From Catonia carolina (taxonomy: Eukaryota; Arthropoda; Insecta; Hemiptera; Achilidae), in contig JAQMRL010000001.1 in NCBI GenBank assembly GCA_035578175.1, positions 375,291,220-375,355,219 of the forward strand: a stretch of 64,000 nt of DNA. The letters are read 5' to 3'. Positions 1-9,909 of the stretch are shown here, piece after piece; positions within the stretch are counted from its first letter, which is position 1, and each line of letters starts with the position of its first letter. The translations under genes were made by a program, and so were the position numbers. The notes beneath the pieces are model-generated. The model made no database searches and was not told where the DNA came from. It saw nothing but the letters and a program-made list of their open reading frames with translations.

Positions 1-271
1 TGAGCCTAATCCTTGATAGATGATGATGAATAAATCTGTTCCAAGATTTCTTCAACTTTCTGGAAGGGTTGTTTAGTTAAAGTAACTGAGCTAATCGGCT
101 TAATTAGATCATTTTTATGTCAAGCTAATTTTTACGTAAACGTTGATAGTATCGTGCCAAATACATTGACAAAGAACCTGGAAGTAAGAAACTATTAAAA
201 ACTAAGTAGCTAGCAGAAGGAAAAACATGTTTAAATTTGTATAGGAGGTTGACTTGCAGTCATTATGAATA

Positions 272-368
272 CAGCGTGATTCAATAAGATGGAAACAATT
301 TCAATCAGCTATATTTCCTAAACTGCATGTTATATTTTAATTCTGTAAATTACATTTGAAAGAGGAAA
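272..368 (+). repeat. Left terminal inverted repeat of the 272-1641 transposon
   Basis: About 97 bp, matching the reverse complement of 1544-1641 with only scattered mismatches. It starts immediately after TA at 270-271. Confidence 0.92.
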
Positions 369-460
369 TAACAAAGTTATAAATAACGACACCAGAGCGC
401 TCCAGCACCGCATTGTTGCCGTCAGCTGCGCAGCCGCGTACTGCGTCAGTTGTAAGCAAG

Positions 461-1513
461 ATGGCTGCTATGGAACACAAGATTTTTTGCGTGCGTGAGT
501 ACAGTAGAACCGAGTCTGCAACTGCGGTGCAGCGTGCATTTCGGCTTAAGTTTAACGTCGAACCTCCAACGAGGAAGAGCATTTATCATTGGAATAAACA
601 ATTTGACGAAACTGGCTCTCTGTGTAAAGGTAAAAGTCCAGGCAGACCTCGTGTATCGGAGCAGAATGTGGAACGCGTTCGAACTAGCCTTGAGCGTAGC
701 CCTATGAAATCAACCCGTAGAGTGAGTATGGAACTCGGACTACCGCAAACAACTGTCTGACGTGTATTGAGGCGCCGATTATTGTACAAACCTTACCGTT
801 TGCAAATGCTACAGGCTCTTCGCCGAGGCGATAAGATACGGCGTGTAGAATTTTGTGACCGTATGCTCCAACACATGTAAGATGAGTTGTTTCTGCCTCG
901 AGTGATTTTTAATGATGAAGCCACATTTCATCTAAGTGGGAAAGTCAACAGGCATAATGTTAGGATCTGGGGGCTACAAAATCCCCATGTAACAGTGGAA
1001 CATGAGCGGGACAGCCCGAAAGTTAATGTTTTTTGCGCCTTGTCGCTGACAAAAGTTTATGGGTCTTTCTTTTTTGATGAAAATACGGTTACTGGGGAAA
1101 CGTATCTTAGAATGCTACAAAACTGGCTCGTTCCTCAAATGAATGAAGATTCAGGAGATTACATTTTCCAGCAGGACGGAGCTCCACCCCATTGGCATCG
1201 CAATGTTCGGCGTTTCCTAAATGAATCCATACGTCAACGATGGATAGGTCGCATGGCGAATGACGACTCTGCACTTCAGTTTTGGCCACCGAGGTCTCCA
1301 GATCTCACACCCTGTGACTTTTTCTTGTGGGGGTTCGTGAAAAGTGCAGTTTACATACCACCTCTTCCCACCAATTTGAATGAACTAAGGAATCGTATCA
1401 CAGCTGCAGTCAACTCAGTGACCCAAGACATGCGTCAGAGAGTTTGGGATGAGTTCAGTTACCGTCTAGATGTTGTACGTGCAGCCGGAGGAGGACACAT
1501 TGAACATCTATAA
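461..1513 (+). pseudogene. IS630/Tc1-superfamily transposase (DDE_3 type), two in-frame stops
   Basis: One frame runs from ATG 461 to a TAA ending at 1513, interrupted only by TGA at 758-760 and TAA at 878-880. No frameshift is needed, so the copy was recently broken by point changes. The N-terminal half is a helix-turn-helix region of the DUF4817-like kind (FCVREYSRTES, then SIYHWNKQFDETGS and a GRPR motif). The catalytic half shows the first Asp in FNDEATFHLSG, the second in FQQDGAPPHW and the third in SPDLTPCDFFLWG, followed by the usual C-terminus ending GGGHIEHL. I count 46 residues between the second and third Asp, unlike the 34 of classical Tc1 or mariner. A start at 413 is possible, but MAAMEHK at 461 looks more natural. 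Family assignment is by motif recognition; the transposase would cut and paste the element at its TIRs. Confidence 0.9.
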
Positions 1514-1543
1514 ACTTTCATGTATGTAAATTAAAATTTAAAA

Positions 1544-1641
1544 CTTTCTCTTTCAAAATGTAATTTACAGAATTAAAATATAACATGTAGTTCAGGAAAT
1601 ACAACTTATTGAAATTGTTTCCATCTTATTGAATCACTCTG
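1544..1641 (-). repeat. Right terminal inverted repeat of the 272-1641 transposon
   Basis: Mirror of 272-368. It begins just after the transposase stop codon and A/T-rich 3' leader, and is followed by TA at 1642-1643. Confidence 0.92.
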
Positions 1642-1684
1642 TAGTTTCGTTCCATATGTATCAAGAGGGGTTTGTTATAATTCA

Positions 1685-2331
1685 AAATCCTCTGGATTGG
1701 CAGGACTGTGATGAGCTATATTACTCGGTTTAGCAAATCCGTAAATGTGGGAACCATTTATGTCCAGATCGAGTTCCACCTTAAAAGTATGTACCTTCAT
1801 ACCTTTAATTTCTTTGATTCAGGGAGAGAGAAATGTCCACTTAATAGACTTTAGGCCTATCGTTTGTCGTTTTAGTAATATGTGAGGTCTTCATGTTAGT
1901 CTCTTATCAAGTGTGATTCCTAAATACCTAACTGTGTCAGTCTCTCGGATAAGCATATTATTTATGTAAACTGGGGAACATGTTTGGGGCGGTAAGGTGA
2001 ATATAATTGGTTGGATTTTGCAGGATTGACTCTGATTTCCACTTTTGTAACCATTCAAAGAGTTCTGTAAATTGATACGGCAACTTATGTGAACCATCCA
2101 CTATTGGTTGATTTCTGGAAAGTATTGCTGTATCGAATAAGAAGTAGACACGGTTTGATCTGTGGTAGACATATTTTCTGTGAAGGCATAGTAAAGAATA
2201 AGAGAGAGTACAGATCCTTGAGGAACTCCCGCTTTAATAAGCCGCATTTGAGAAAAGATATTTTTTATATTTACAATAGCTTTTTGGGAAGGTATAGAAA
2301 TAATATAAGTTAATTTTGGGTAGTCATCCAT
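1685..2331 (-). pseudogene. Jockey-like non-LTR reverse transcriptase fragment
   Basis: Read on the minus strand, 2331-2101 gives a typical palm block, IKAGVPQGSVLS followed by LILYYAFTENM. After a short disruption, 2097-1891 gives IQPIIFTLPPQT and RYLGITLDKRLT, which correspond to the thumb-side motifs of Jockey-clade elements. A TGA where a Trp codon is usual (LDKRLT-W) ends that frame. Further down, about 1770-1690, an ISYGFAKPSNIAH-like stretch resembles the segment normally reading YG-LWG-AKPSN. Endonuclease, fingers and C-terminus are missing, and the YxDD catalytic box falls in the disrupted part. This is an old 5'- and 3'-truncated relic with no visible target duplication. Jockey versus a neighbouring clade (CR1, I) cannot be settled from these motifs alone. 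Confidence 0.8.
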
Positions 2332-2469
2332 TTTTATCCCTCACAGGTAGTAGAAATCCAAATGCTTAATTTAACCCCCAAGAAAAAACTGTGTTGAATT
2401 TCGGCTCAGGAAGTTACATAATTAATGATAAGTGAGTGAGTCAGTCAGGTACGGGCTTTTTCATATGTA

Positions 2470-3282
2470 CAGTAAAATTTGGTTATAACGAAATTTAAGA
2501 CACCGGCATTTATTGTTCGTTATATCCGGACGTTCGTTATAACCGATTGAGCCTAAACGCCGCAATATCTACATACTGCTCTATTACCTTACGTGCCCAG
2601 ACAATTACCGAAATAACGAATATTAATCTAAATACTTAATTTAAGTAAAACAATAAAATAAAAATCTTATACACCACCTCCGTGGCCGAGCGGTTATTGA
2701 CGTTTAATCGTCAGCTATTCTAGGTATAAAAAAGGTCACAGGTTCGATTCCAGTAGATCTGGGCTGAGGCAATCACGATAATACTGCAATTTACTGATAC
2801 CTCCCCAACGTACCAAAGTAGAGAAAACACAAAGTAGTCGCTAATGACTGCAGACGTTGATACGACCTGAAAAAAAATCTTTCAAGTATGCACCGTACTT
2901 ACCAAAAATCCGTGATGTGGTGATTCCCGAAACTAAACACAAAAGTTCACATGTGATACAGGACTACTTTATTTAAATATTGCACAAATAACTTAATGTA
3001 TTTATACACTAACATTAATGAAAAAAAATTAAAAAAGAAAGAAAACAAAATTTAACAAAATTTAAAAAATTATATTAACAAAATTGTTTCTTTCTAATTT
3101 TTAAGAGAATATATTAATCTATAATTATTATTTTAAGGAAGGTGATTAGTTCGTTACAACCGGATTCCATTTTTGTTATATCAGACATTACAATGACATA
3201 CAAAACCAACCAAATTTTCTATTTCCATTTGTTATTACCAGATTTTCGTTACACCCGACTTCGTTTAACCGTTTTTTTACTG
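2470..3282. mobile_element. Pogo-like non-autonomous DNA element (TIR CAGTAAAA, TA flanks)
   Basis: The left end reads CAGTAAAATTTGGTTATAACG and the reverse complement of the right end reads CAGTAAAAAAACGGTTAAACG. TA lies on both sides (2468-2469, 3283-3284). CAGT ends and repeated ttataacgaa/cgttataacc motifs near both ends are typical of pogo/Tigger-like elements. There is no transposase. A tRNA-derived SINE (about 2675-2870) sits inside, so about 600 bp is the element proper. Confidence 0.8.
2675..2870 (+). mobile_element. tRNA-derived SINE (family A)
   Basis: The pol III A box is seen in TGGCCGAGCGG and the B box in GGTTCGATTCC, about 60 bp apart as in a tRNA. The body ends with AGTCGCTAATGACTGCAGA and GTTGATACGACCTG, a 3' domain shared with the SINE at 4656 and others. 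It lies within the pogo-like element and so is younger than it. Confidence 0.8.
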
Positions 3283-3470
3283 TATAAACAAATACATTTA
3301 CTTTTTCTTGATTACTTAAGTGCACAATATAAGTGTAGTGTATATAATATGTTATATTAAATTAGGTACCAAGGTTCTGTTGAGCATCTCTGTAGTAATA
3401 TTGTCAGTAGTAGTTTAAGTTAGAATAAAATTACTCATTAGTTTTAAGACTAGATTTTAATATACATATA

Positions 3471-3869
3471 TGTTGTTTTGGTCATTAGCCGAAATGCTGG
3501 TTTGAACCTGTAGAGGTTTTACTAAGTAAAACGAGGAGTGACGTGGTTTACCATTGCCATCCTCACTGAGTGAAAAATTACGCTTATCAGCATGCCGGGC
3601 CCTCTGAAAAGCAGATATTTTTCACTCTGCAAATGACACTTCACTTCATTCACTACAGGGTCTGGCTCTATAATGAAATTCATTACTTTCAGAGGAGATA
3701 TCTCTGATTAGCGTCTTTTACACCTCTACCTCTTCTGTTCTTAAATGACTCAGTCATTTAATGGGCTGACCATGTGATAAGAAACAGAACCCTACGAATA
3801 AAAATTTTAGCCCTACAACGAAAAGATTGAGTGTAAATAATTTGGTACTCCACCTGCTGTTATGGGCAG
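3471..3869 (+). repeat. Interspersed repeat family R, copy 1
   Basis: An unclassified repeat of about 390-440 bp found seven times in the window. It starts with TTGTTTAGGTCA-like sequence, contains CTCTAGAGG-type and TTTTACTAAGTAAAA small palindromes and a conserved GTGATAAGAAACAGAAC segment, and ends near TGTTATGGGCA. No ORF and no pol III box were seen. Confidence 0.85.
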
Positions 3870-4655
3870 ACATATATACAAAAAAAACTTTTTCGTAGTG
3901 TAATGAGTTGTTAACTTAACCCCAAAAGTAACAAACAGCTTTAAACAGTGTAAAAATTTAGTATAATTTTCTTGGGTAACTGGATTACTATTCGACTTTC
4001 CGTATTTAAATATATGATCTTTGTTTAGTAAAATAGAAAAATTTGGCAAAACTAAGCGGAATTAAAGTTTCAATGAATTTAAAAAAATAATGTAGTAGTA
4101 AAAAGTAACAGATGTACGTAAAGCAAGCCTTTTCTTCTTAAAACAAGATTTTTGAAGGCATTTCAAAATAAGATTGTCGGAGATACAAATTAACAATACT
4201 TAAATCTGACACAAAATTTTCAGTAGGCTTTCACGTTGAATCGTTCTAATTCTAAAGGTAAACGAATGTGAAACATAAGTTTCCTTTTTCAAAGTATCTC
4301 TTGAAATAAACTTTAACGTAACATATTTTGCAACGTAACGAGACTTTTCGGTCCGTTGGCTTTTCGTTTAGAAGAAGCGAGGATATAAAAGTGAAGGGCA
4401 TACCCGAGGGACTAAAAACTTACAAAGCGAAGTGACTGACAGCGCACAGTTTACCGTTTTATTGGAGAAAACGAAGTCGGACAAAATTCTCCCAGTATTG
4501 AATAAGTTATGGCTAAGGGTTTCCAATAAATTACAGACTACTTACTGTTCAATGTCGGTTTAAATTTTATCCTTTTCTTATAAAATATTTAGTTAACTTC
4601 AAATAAGAAAGCCTAAATTTATTATAAATGTATTACCAAAATAATCTCTTTCACG
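3870..4655. other. AT-rich stretch, no recognisable feature
   Basis: Nothing recognised on either strand: no long ORF, no terminal repeats, no RNA gene. Short ORFs here are AT-rich and featureless. Confidence 0.6.
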
Positions 4656-4842
4656 CCGGCCGCATTGGCGCAGTGGGTAACGTGCTTCTTATCATGCGGT
4701 CCTGGGTTCGAATCCCACTCAGGCACGGTATATTTTCATACGTTACAAAAAATCATTTCATTCTCCATTGTACGATAGTTACACCCCAACGTCGTCGCTA
4801 ATGACCGTTGTAGTTGATGCGACGTTAAATAAATGAATTTAA
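4656..4842 (+). mobile_element. tRNA-derived SINE (family A), well preserved
   Basis: A tRNA-like head has an A box in TGGCGCAGTGGG and a B box in GGTTCGAATCC. The tail is GTCGTCGCTAATGACC and GTTGATGCGACGTTAAATA, followed by A-rich sequence. The head could be mistaken for a tRNA gene, but the shared 3' domain downstream and poor acceptor-stem pairing make it a SINE. This copy looks closest to a family consensus. Confidence 0.85.
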
Positions 4843-5973
4843 AAAAAAATCTCTTTCATATTATTCTTATTTCTTAGTCGTTTGTATAAACTGTAATTCA
4901 GTTTCGTTGAGTTTTCTCGTGTGTTCACACAGTCATCTTTAAAGAATGGTGGGGTTTTGAACATGGATTAAATTAAAACAGAAATACTTACAGTTGATGT
5001 TGTTTATTTATCAAATATGTCGTCTCAAACAGTTTTTTTGCATAACTAATAAATTTTAATATGTACGATTTAATATTTAATTTTAATATCTCGTACACCA
5101 TTGGTCGCTCGGGAAATATCTAAGCAATACTCAGTTTCTGACCAAACGTTAGTTAACAATATCGTCTGCTGCGATTCTCAATGCTTCATTAATTCTTTCG
5201 TTCAAGTAATTTGAAGTAGATCACAAATATTTTTTGGATAAAAACTTTTTTTGATGCACCTCCCCAAAAAAAAATCACAAGGTATCAGGTCTGGGTTCTA
5301 TATAGGCCCAGGGTATAGGTCCTTGCCGGCCTATCCATCGATGTGGAAATTTTTCATTCAAAGCCTGGGTAACAAATCCATTAAAGTATGGGATTACGCA
5401 ATCTTGTTGGAAATAAATTTGTTGTATTTTTTCGATTTCTCATTTAGCTGAGGAAAGCAATAATTGTTTAATACATTCAGTACTAGAGACTCGCCTAGCA
5501 GTTCATGGGTTGGTGTTACCACCAGGCTGCCGTCTCTCCTAGCGGGTTCTGTTTTGTTATCATTTTAAGTAAATCTGGAGGGACACCGCCTGTCGGTTAT
5601 CAGTTTTTTGCTATTATATAACTCTCAGAAAGGTTTTTACTTTGTAACAATGCAGTTCGTTTTTGAATTTCGTAACACGATCTTCTACCCTCGTATAGTA
5701 TACTCGTTCAATATTTTTAACGGGTTTTCAAGGTACGAATTGAAGCCATGAATTTAGTGTCTTTTCAGGTATCGATTCAAAATAGCTTACACTTTTGGAT
5801 TTACTTTGAAAATATATTATTGGTAGTTTAAAATTATATAAGACATTATGCGTAAATCGTAACAGTAAATGGAAAAATTCAAACAAGAAATACATTTATT
5901 ATAACAGGCGAAGAAACCTAAAAAAAACATCGAATTGTTTACTTTTATGTTATTAGCAAACATAAATCCATGT

Positions 5974-6415
5974 TTGCCCATAACAGGTAGGTGGAGTGTT
6001 AAATTATTTGCACTTGATCTGTTGGTTCCAGGGCTACAAAAAATAGTTCTGTTTCTTATCACATAGTCAGCCATAATTGGCTGACTATGTGATAAGAAAC
6101 ATTCATCATAAGAATAGTCATAATTGACTTAACTATTTAAGAACGGAAGAGGTAGAGGTGTAAAAGACACTAGTCAGACTTATCTCCTCTGAGAGTAATG
6201 AATTTTACTATACACCCAGGCCCTGTGGTGAATGAAGTGAAGGTGTCATTTGCAGGGTGAAAAGTGGGTGCTTTTCGGAGGGCCTGGTATGCTGATAAGC
6301 ATACTCTTTCATCTCAGTGAAGAAGGCAATAGTAAACCACCTCACTCCTCGTTTTACTTAGTAAAACCTCTAGAGGTTCTAACCAGCCTTTCGGCTGTTG
6401 ACCTAAACAACAACA
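5974..6415 (-). repeat. Interspersed repeat family R, copy 2, with hairpin insertion
   Basis: Reversed copy running from TGCCCATAACAGGTAGG at the left to TTGACCTAAACAACAAC at the right. Relative to other copies it has an extra inverted segment in the middle that creates the hairpin at 6051-6100. It interrupts the transposase relic at 5092-6795. Confidence 0.85.
6051..6100. repeat. Perfect 23-bp inverted repeat (hairpin) with 4-nt loop
   Basis: GTTTCTTATCACATAGTCAG and the following CCA are mirrored exactly by TGG and CTGACTATGTGATAAGAAAC across a TAAT loop. One arm is normal family R sequence; the other is an inverted extra copy of it. Confidence 0.9.
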
Positions 6416-7089
6416 AAACCATGTATAGGTCGCAAATAAAATAAATCTATAAAAACGTAAGTAACTTAAATCGTAGGCTCTACATAAAGCAAGCGAAGAA
6501 CACGCTGCACTAGTAACCATCCCCACGGGAGAGATATCTTATAATTTCTCAGCATTGAATGTGTTAACACATCGAAATACGCAATTCCATTAATAGTTTT
6601 TTCAGTAAAGAAAAAAAGGCCCTAGTACATGGTTTTTCATCATACCACACCAAACATTAACTTAAGGCGAGTCGCGTCGTTTCTCAAAAATAACATGTGA
6701 ATTTTCAGCTCCCCATATTCGTGAATAGTGTCTGTTAACACACCCATTCATGTGGAATGTAGCTTCGTTTGTAAAAATTATTTGTTTTGATTAAAATTTT
6801 CCAGTGAACTTATGAATTAAAATAGTCTAAAAAGACCAAAGCAATAATATTAAACGTGATGTTGAGGTTAGAACTGCTGTTACACAAACTTTTCGGTTGG
6901 AGGTTATCAGAGCTACGGATAAAACACCTTAAAATTTCCCTACTGTCTTGGTCTGAATTACTGCAACCCCACCATTATTTTATGATGTCTCTATATATAG
7001 GAACCTACATTAAGTTTGTACACATTAATTCGTAATTGAATAAGAATAAGATTAATTGAATAAGAATAGATTTATTTATCTGAGGAAGC

Positions 7090-7486
7090 CCTCACTGACT
7101 GACTCACTCACTCTTTACTAATTCTCCTACCTGCACAATAGCTAGAAAGGTGAAATTTGGAAGAAATACTCTCCTCCTTTTAGGGTAAATAAAAACGTTA
7201 AACATAGACAATTGCGACATTCAACCGTTAAGGCGTTGCAAAGGGTATTCAACCATATAACTGATATTTTCCATTTACTAAGTTCCGGATAAGGTAGATG
7301 GCTGAAACTCGGTGGAGATGTTACTTATAGTTCAACTAAAAAAATTACCCCTTAACTATTTCCAAAATATACCCATAAGAGGATGACAATGGTGTTCAAC
7401 CCTTAACTCAATCAGATTACTGGCATTAATTAACTATCTCTGCAGAAACCGTCACCTACGCGCTAGTAGGTCCAGCTAGTAAACAA
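7090..7486 (+). repeat. Dispersed repeat family D (CTCACTGACTGACTCAC...)
   Basis: Begins near a run of TGACTGACTCACTCACT, continues with a GGTGAAATTTGGAAG-like phrase and ends at CCAGCTAGTA. Similar phrases recur near 2420 (reversed), 41930, 45110 and 47645. The CTAGT end and lack of TIRs resemble small Helitron-like elements of insects, but this is only a resemblance. Confidence 0.55.
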
Positions 7487-7923
7487 GCATCGTAAGAATT
7501 AACCTTAATTGAAGTGCGCGCTTTTATAATTACATACACAACAGCACTCAAATGATGAATATAGTACAACGGGACACAAAGCTATTCTCGAAAGAAAATA
7601 AGTGGAACATTTTTTTTAAACGGAAAATACTAACAAAACCTTTTTTTAAATTTATTTAAGACATAACAAGGATTATTACTAAAAGAAACTAAATTCCACA
7701 GGCACCTTATTTGATAACAAATTAATAACAATAATATATAAAATGAATAGCACCTCTGATGATCGGAAAACTCCTGGAAAAACTGGTATTGTATCCAGAT
7801 TTTTGCTGCGATTTGGTTTAAACAAATAGCAATCCATAGGTGTGGGTGTACAATGTTATCTGCTTTCTAACTTTTTAGTTTGCGACTTTAGGTTTCAAAA
7901 ATTTCTTCGAAAAAATCATTAAA
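7487..7923. other. AT-rich stretch, no recognisable feature
   Basis: No ORF, repeat end or RNA gene that I can support. Confidence 0.6.
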
Positions 7924-8331
7924 GTCATTCTCTAAATTAGTTGGAATCTGGAAGGTGGGCAAAAGCTACTCAAATTTATGGGTGCATTTAAAATTGAGTC
8001 GAACTTAAAATTAGTTGGAATCTGGAGGGTGGGCAAAAGCTATTCAAATTTATGGGTGCATTTGGAATTGAGTCAAACTTAAAATTAGTTGGAATCTGGA
8101 GGGTGGGCAAAAGCTATTCAAATTGATGGGTACATTTGCAACTGAGTCATTCTTTAAATTAATTAGAATTTGGAGGGTGGGCAAAAGCTATTCAAATGTA
8201 TGAATGTATTTGGAATTGAGTCATACTTTAAATTAGTTTGAATCTGGAGGGTGGGCAAAAGCTATTCAAATTTATGGGTACATTTGGAATTGAGTCATTC
8301 TTTAAATTAGTTAGAGTCTGGTGGGTGGGAA
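7924..8331 (+). repeat. Tandem repeat, 74-bp period, about 5.4 copies
   Basis: The phrase TTGGAATCTGG-AGGGTGGGCA recurs at 7941, 8015, 8089, 8163, 8237 and (truncated) 8311, exactly 74 bp apart each time. Each unit continues AAAAGCTATTCAAATTTATG, GGTACATTTGGAATTGAGTC and a short T/A-rich joiner. Units differ by a few substitutions but no indels. Satellite-like, with no ORF. Confidence 0.95.
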
Positions 8332-9907
8332 TCTGAGGGGGTTCGGTTTTAATAAGCTTATGGTTTTCCTCATTTTATTACGGCAATAATTATTATTGAG
8401 CCTAACCTATAATTATAAAAATTGTGTAAGATTAAATATAGTACATTATCGTATCTTTTTACTTTTGTGAATTTTTAATGATTCTCTTTTACAATGTTTT
8501 TAAGCGTATAAAATAACGTGAAAAAAAATTTTTTACAAGTAAAAGGTTCCATAAACCAACTGTTTTTAAATGACATAAAATATTGAACTTTTTCGGAGCA
8601 AAAAGTCCTCAGTAACTTTAATTGGATAACAAATTTTTTTTCATATTAAAATATAAAAGTTAATGTTTTATAGCAAAATGTATAAAAAAATTCTTATAAA
8701 ATGCGCAACTGTTTCATATTTTTAATATTACGGCATTTGCAAAACTTCTAAACATGAATGTGAAGAATAAAACATTTTGCAAAATGAAACATTCAGATGA
8801 TTCCAAGCTCTGAGATTCTCTACTCAGCATTGTTTGCTAACAGGGAGGGCATCATAACAAAACACAGAACATATACAGTGTTCAAGAGTGAGGACAAAAA
8901 CTATGGGATGGGGAAAGGACAAGAAGCAGAGTGACTGAGTGAAAGCGCAATAAGACGGACAGTCCTGTAATAGTAAAGAATGGAGTAGGGTAGCAGAAGC
9001 ATCATTCAATATTTACGCCGAGCCTGAAGAAAAATGGGGGAAGAGATTCATTCTTGGCCAGCCTGCGGCCAATGTCTTTTTTCTTTCCCCTGTGTTCAAA
9101 ACCCCTAAAATTTCTAGTTTCTTTATAACAATGATACTTTCCTTTGGGTAATCTAACTTATTGTTGTATTTATTTTATAACAAATTTTATGAAATGATAT
9201 TATCATTTAGAATATTGTTATAAAAATATTTGTTTGAACAACCGAAAAAATCTCAATATTTCCGAGAATTAGAAAGGTTTTTTTATTTTCAATAAACGAA
9301 AACGGAAGTTTTATTTATCCGTTAGAGAATCGAATTCCAGGGTCATTAACCCGCCTTACTGAGTTCAGAAATAAACTAGAACGTCAATTATCCGAACACT
9401 TCGAACACCAAAATTTTAATACAAGAATTAATTAATTTAAGATTTAAATAATTTGAAAAGGCGCGCACTTAACGTGTATTTAGCTGCAAGAAAAGAGCAG
9501 TTCAATTAGATTCAAAGAATATAATTCAAGATTACTTTTTTTATTTACAAAATTTCTGCTAAAAATTTCCCAACCTGTTTTCTGATATTTATTTTTCTTC
9601 TTCTTAAAGGGTATAACTCTGGTAAATCGCTCTCTGTCGTGAACTCTATCTTAAAAAGGTGAGTGTACTCATATTTGACCAGTCTCTGATATTTCTCAAC
9701 CATGAATATTTCCTACGTCCATGTCTCCGCCTACCATTTGTCCTCGAGAACAAGTCTGAGAAAGTCATACTCATCCCTCCTGTATAAGTGATAAAGATCT
9801 TTCTCTTTTTGACTATGCTGATTAACTCAATCTACAATTAAAAACCTTAACGTTTGTAATAAGATCGATCTACAAAATTCTAATTATTCTCCCGAAAACG
9901 GATATAC
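8332..9907. other. AT-rich stretch, no recognisable feature
   Basis: Nothing identifiable. Small ORFs, such as 61 codons on the minus strand at 8824-9009, show no domain or motif. Confidence 0.6.
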
Positions 9908-9909
9908 TA

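Larger units (their letters stand above)
272..1641 (+). mobile_element. IS630/Tc1/mariner-superfamily DNA transposon, complete ends
   Basis: The element is bounded by inverted repeats of about 98 bp that begin CAGCGTGATTCAATAAG on the left and, reverse-complemented, CAGAGTGATTCAATAAG on the right. A TA dinucleotide flanks each end (270-271 and 1642-1643), as expected for TA target-site duplication in this superfamily. It carries one transposase reading frame with two internal stops, so this copy is not autonomous. Arms remain highly similar over nearly their full length, suggesting moderate rather than great age. Confidence 0.93.
5092..6795 (-). pseudogene. IS630/Tc1-superfamily transposase, split and decayed
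   Basis: Pieces in the right order on the minus strand form one transposase. At 6795-6480 is the first catalytic block, FTNEATFHMNG, with Asn (AAC) where the first catalytic Asp should be, followed by NRHYSRIWGAENSHV and NVWCGMMKNHVLGPFFF. At about 5445-5240 is the second block, IYFQQDCVIPYFNGF, then EKFPHRWIGRQGP and a frameshifted PDLIPCDFF. At about 5190-5092 is the C-terminus, VWSETEYCLDISRATNG. About 1 kb between blocks one and two holds a family R repeat (5974-6415) and unidentified sequence. The group is the same as the element at 272-1641. The lost Asp, stops, frameshifts and insertion mean it is dead. TIRs were not found. Confidence 0.8.

Noticed and set aside
4656..4730. Possible functional tRNA gene
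   Set aside because: A and B boxes are present but the cloverleaf stems do not pair well and the sequence continues into a shared SINE 3' domain.
7924..8331. Possible CRISPR-like array
   Set aside because: Units are contiguous 74-bp repeats with no unique spacers, and the genome is eukaryotic.
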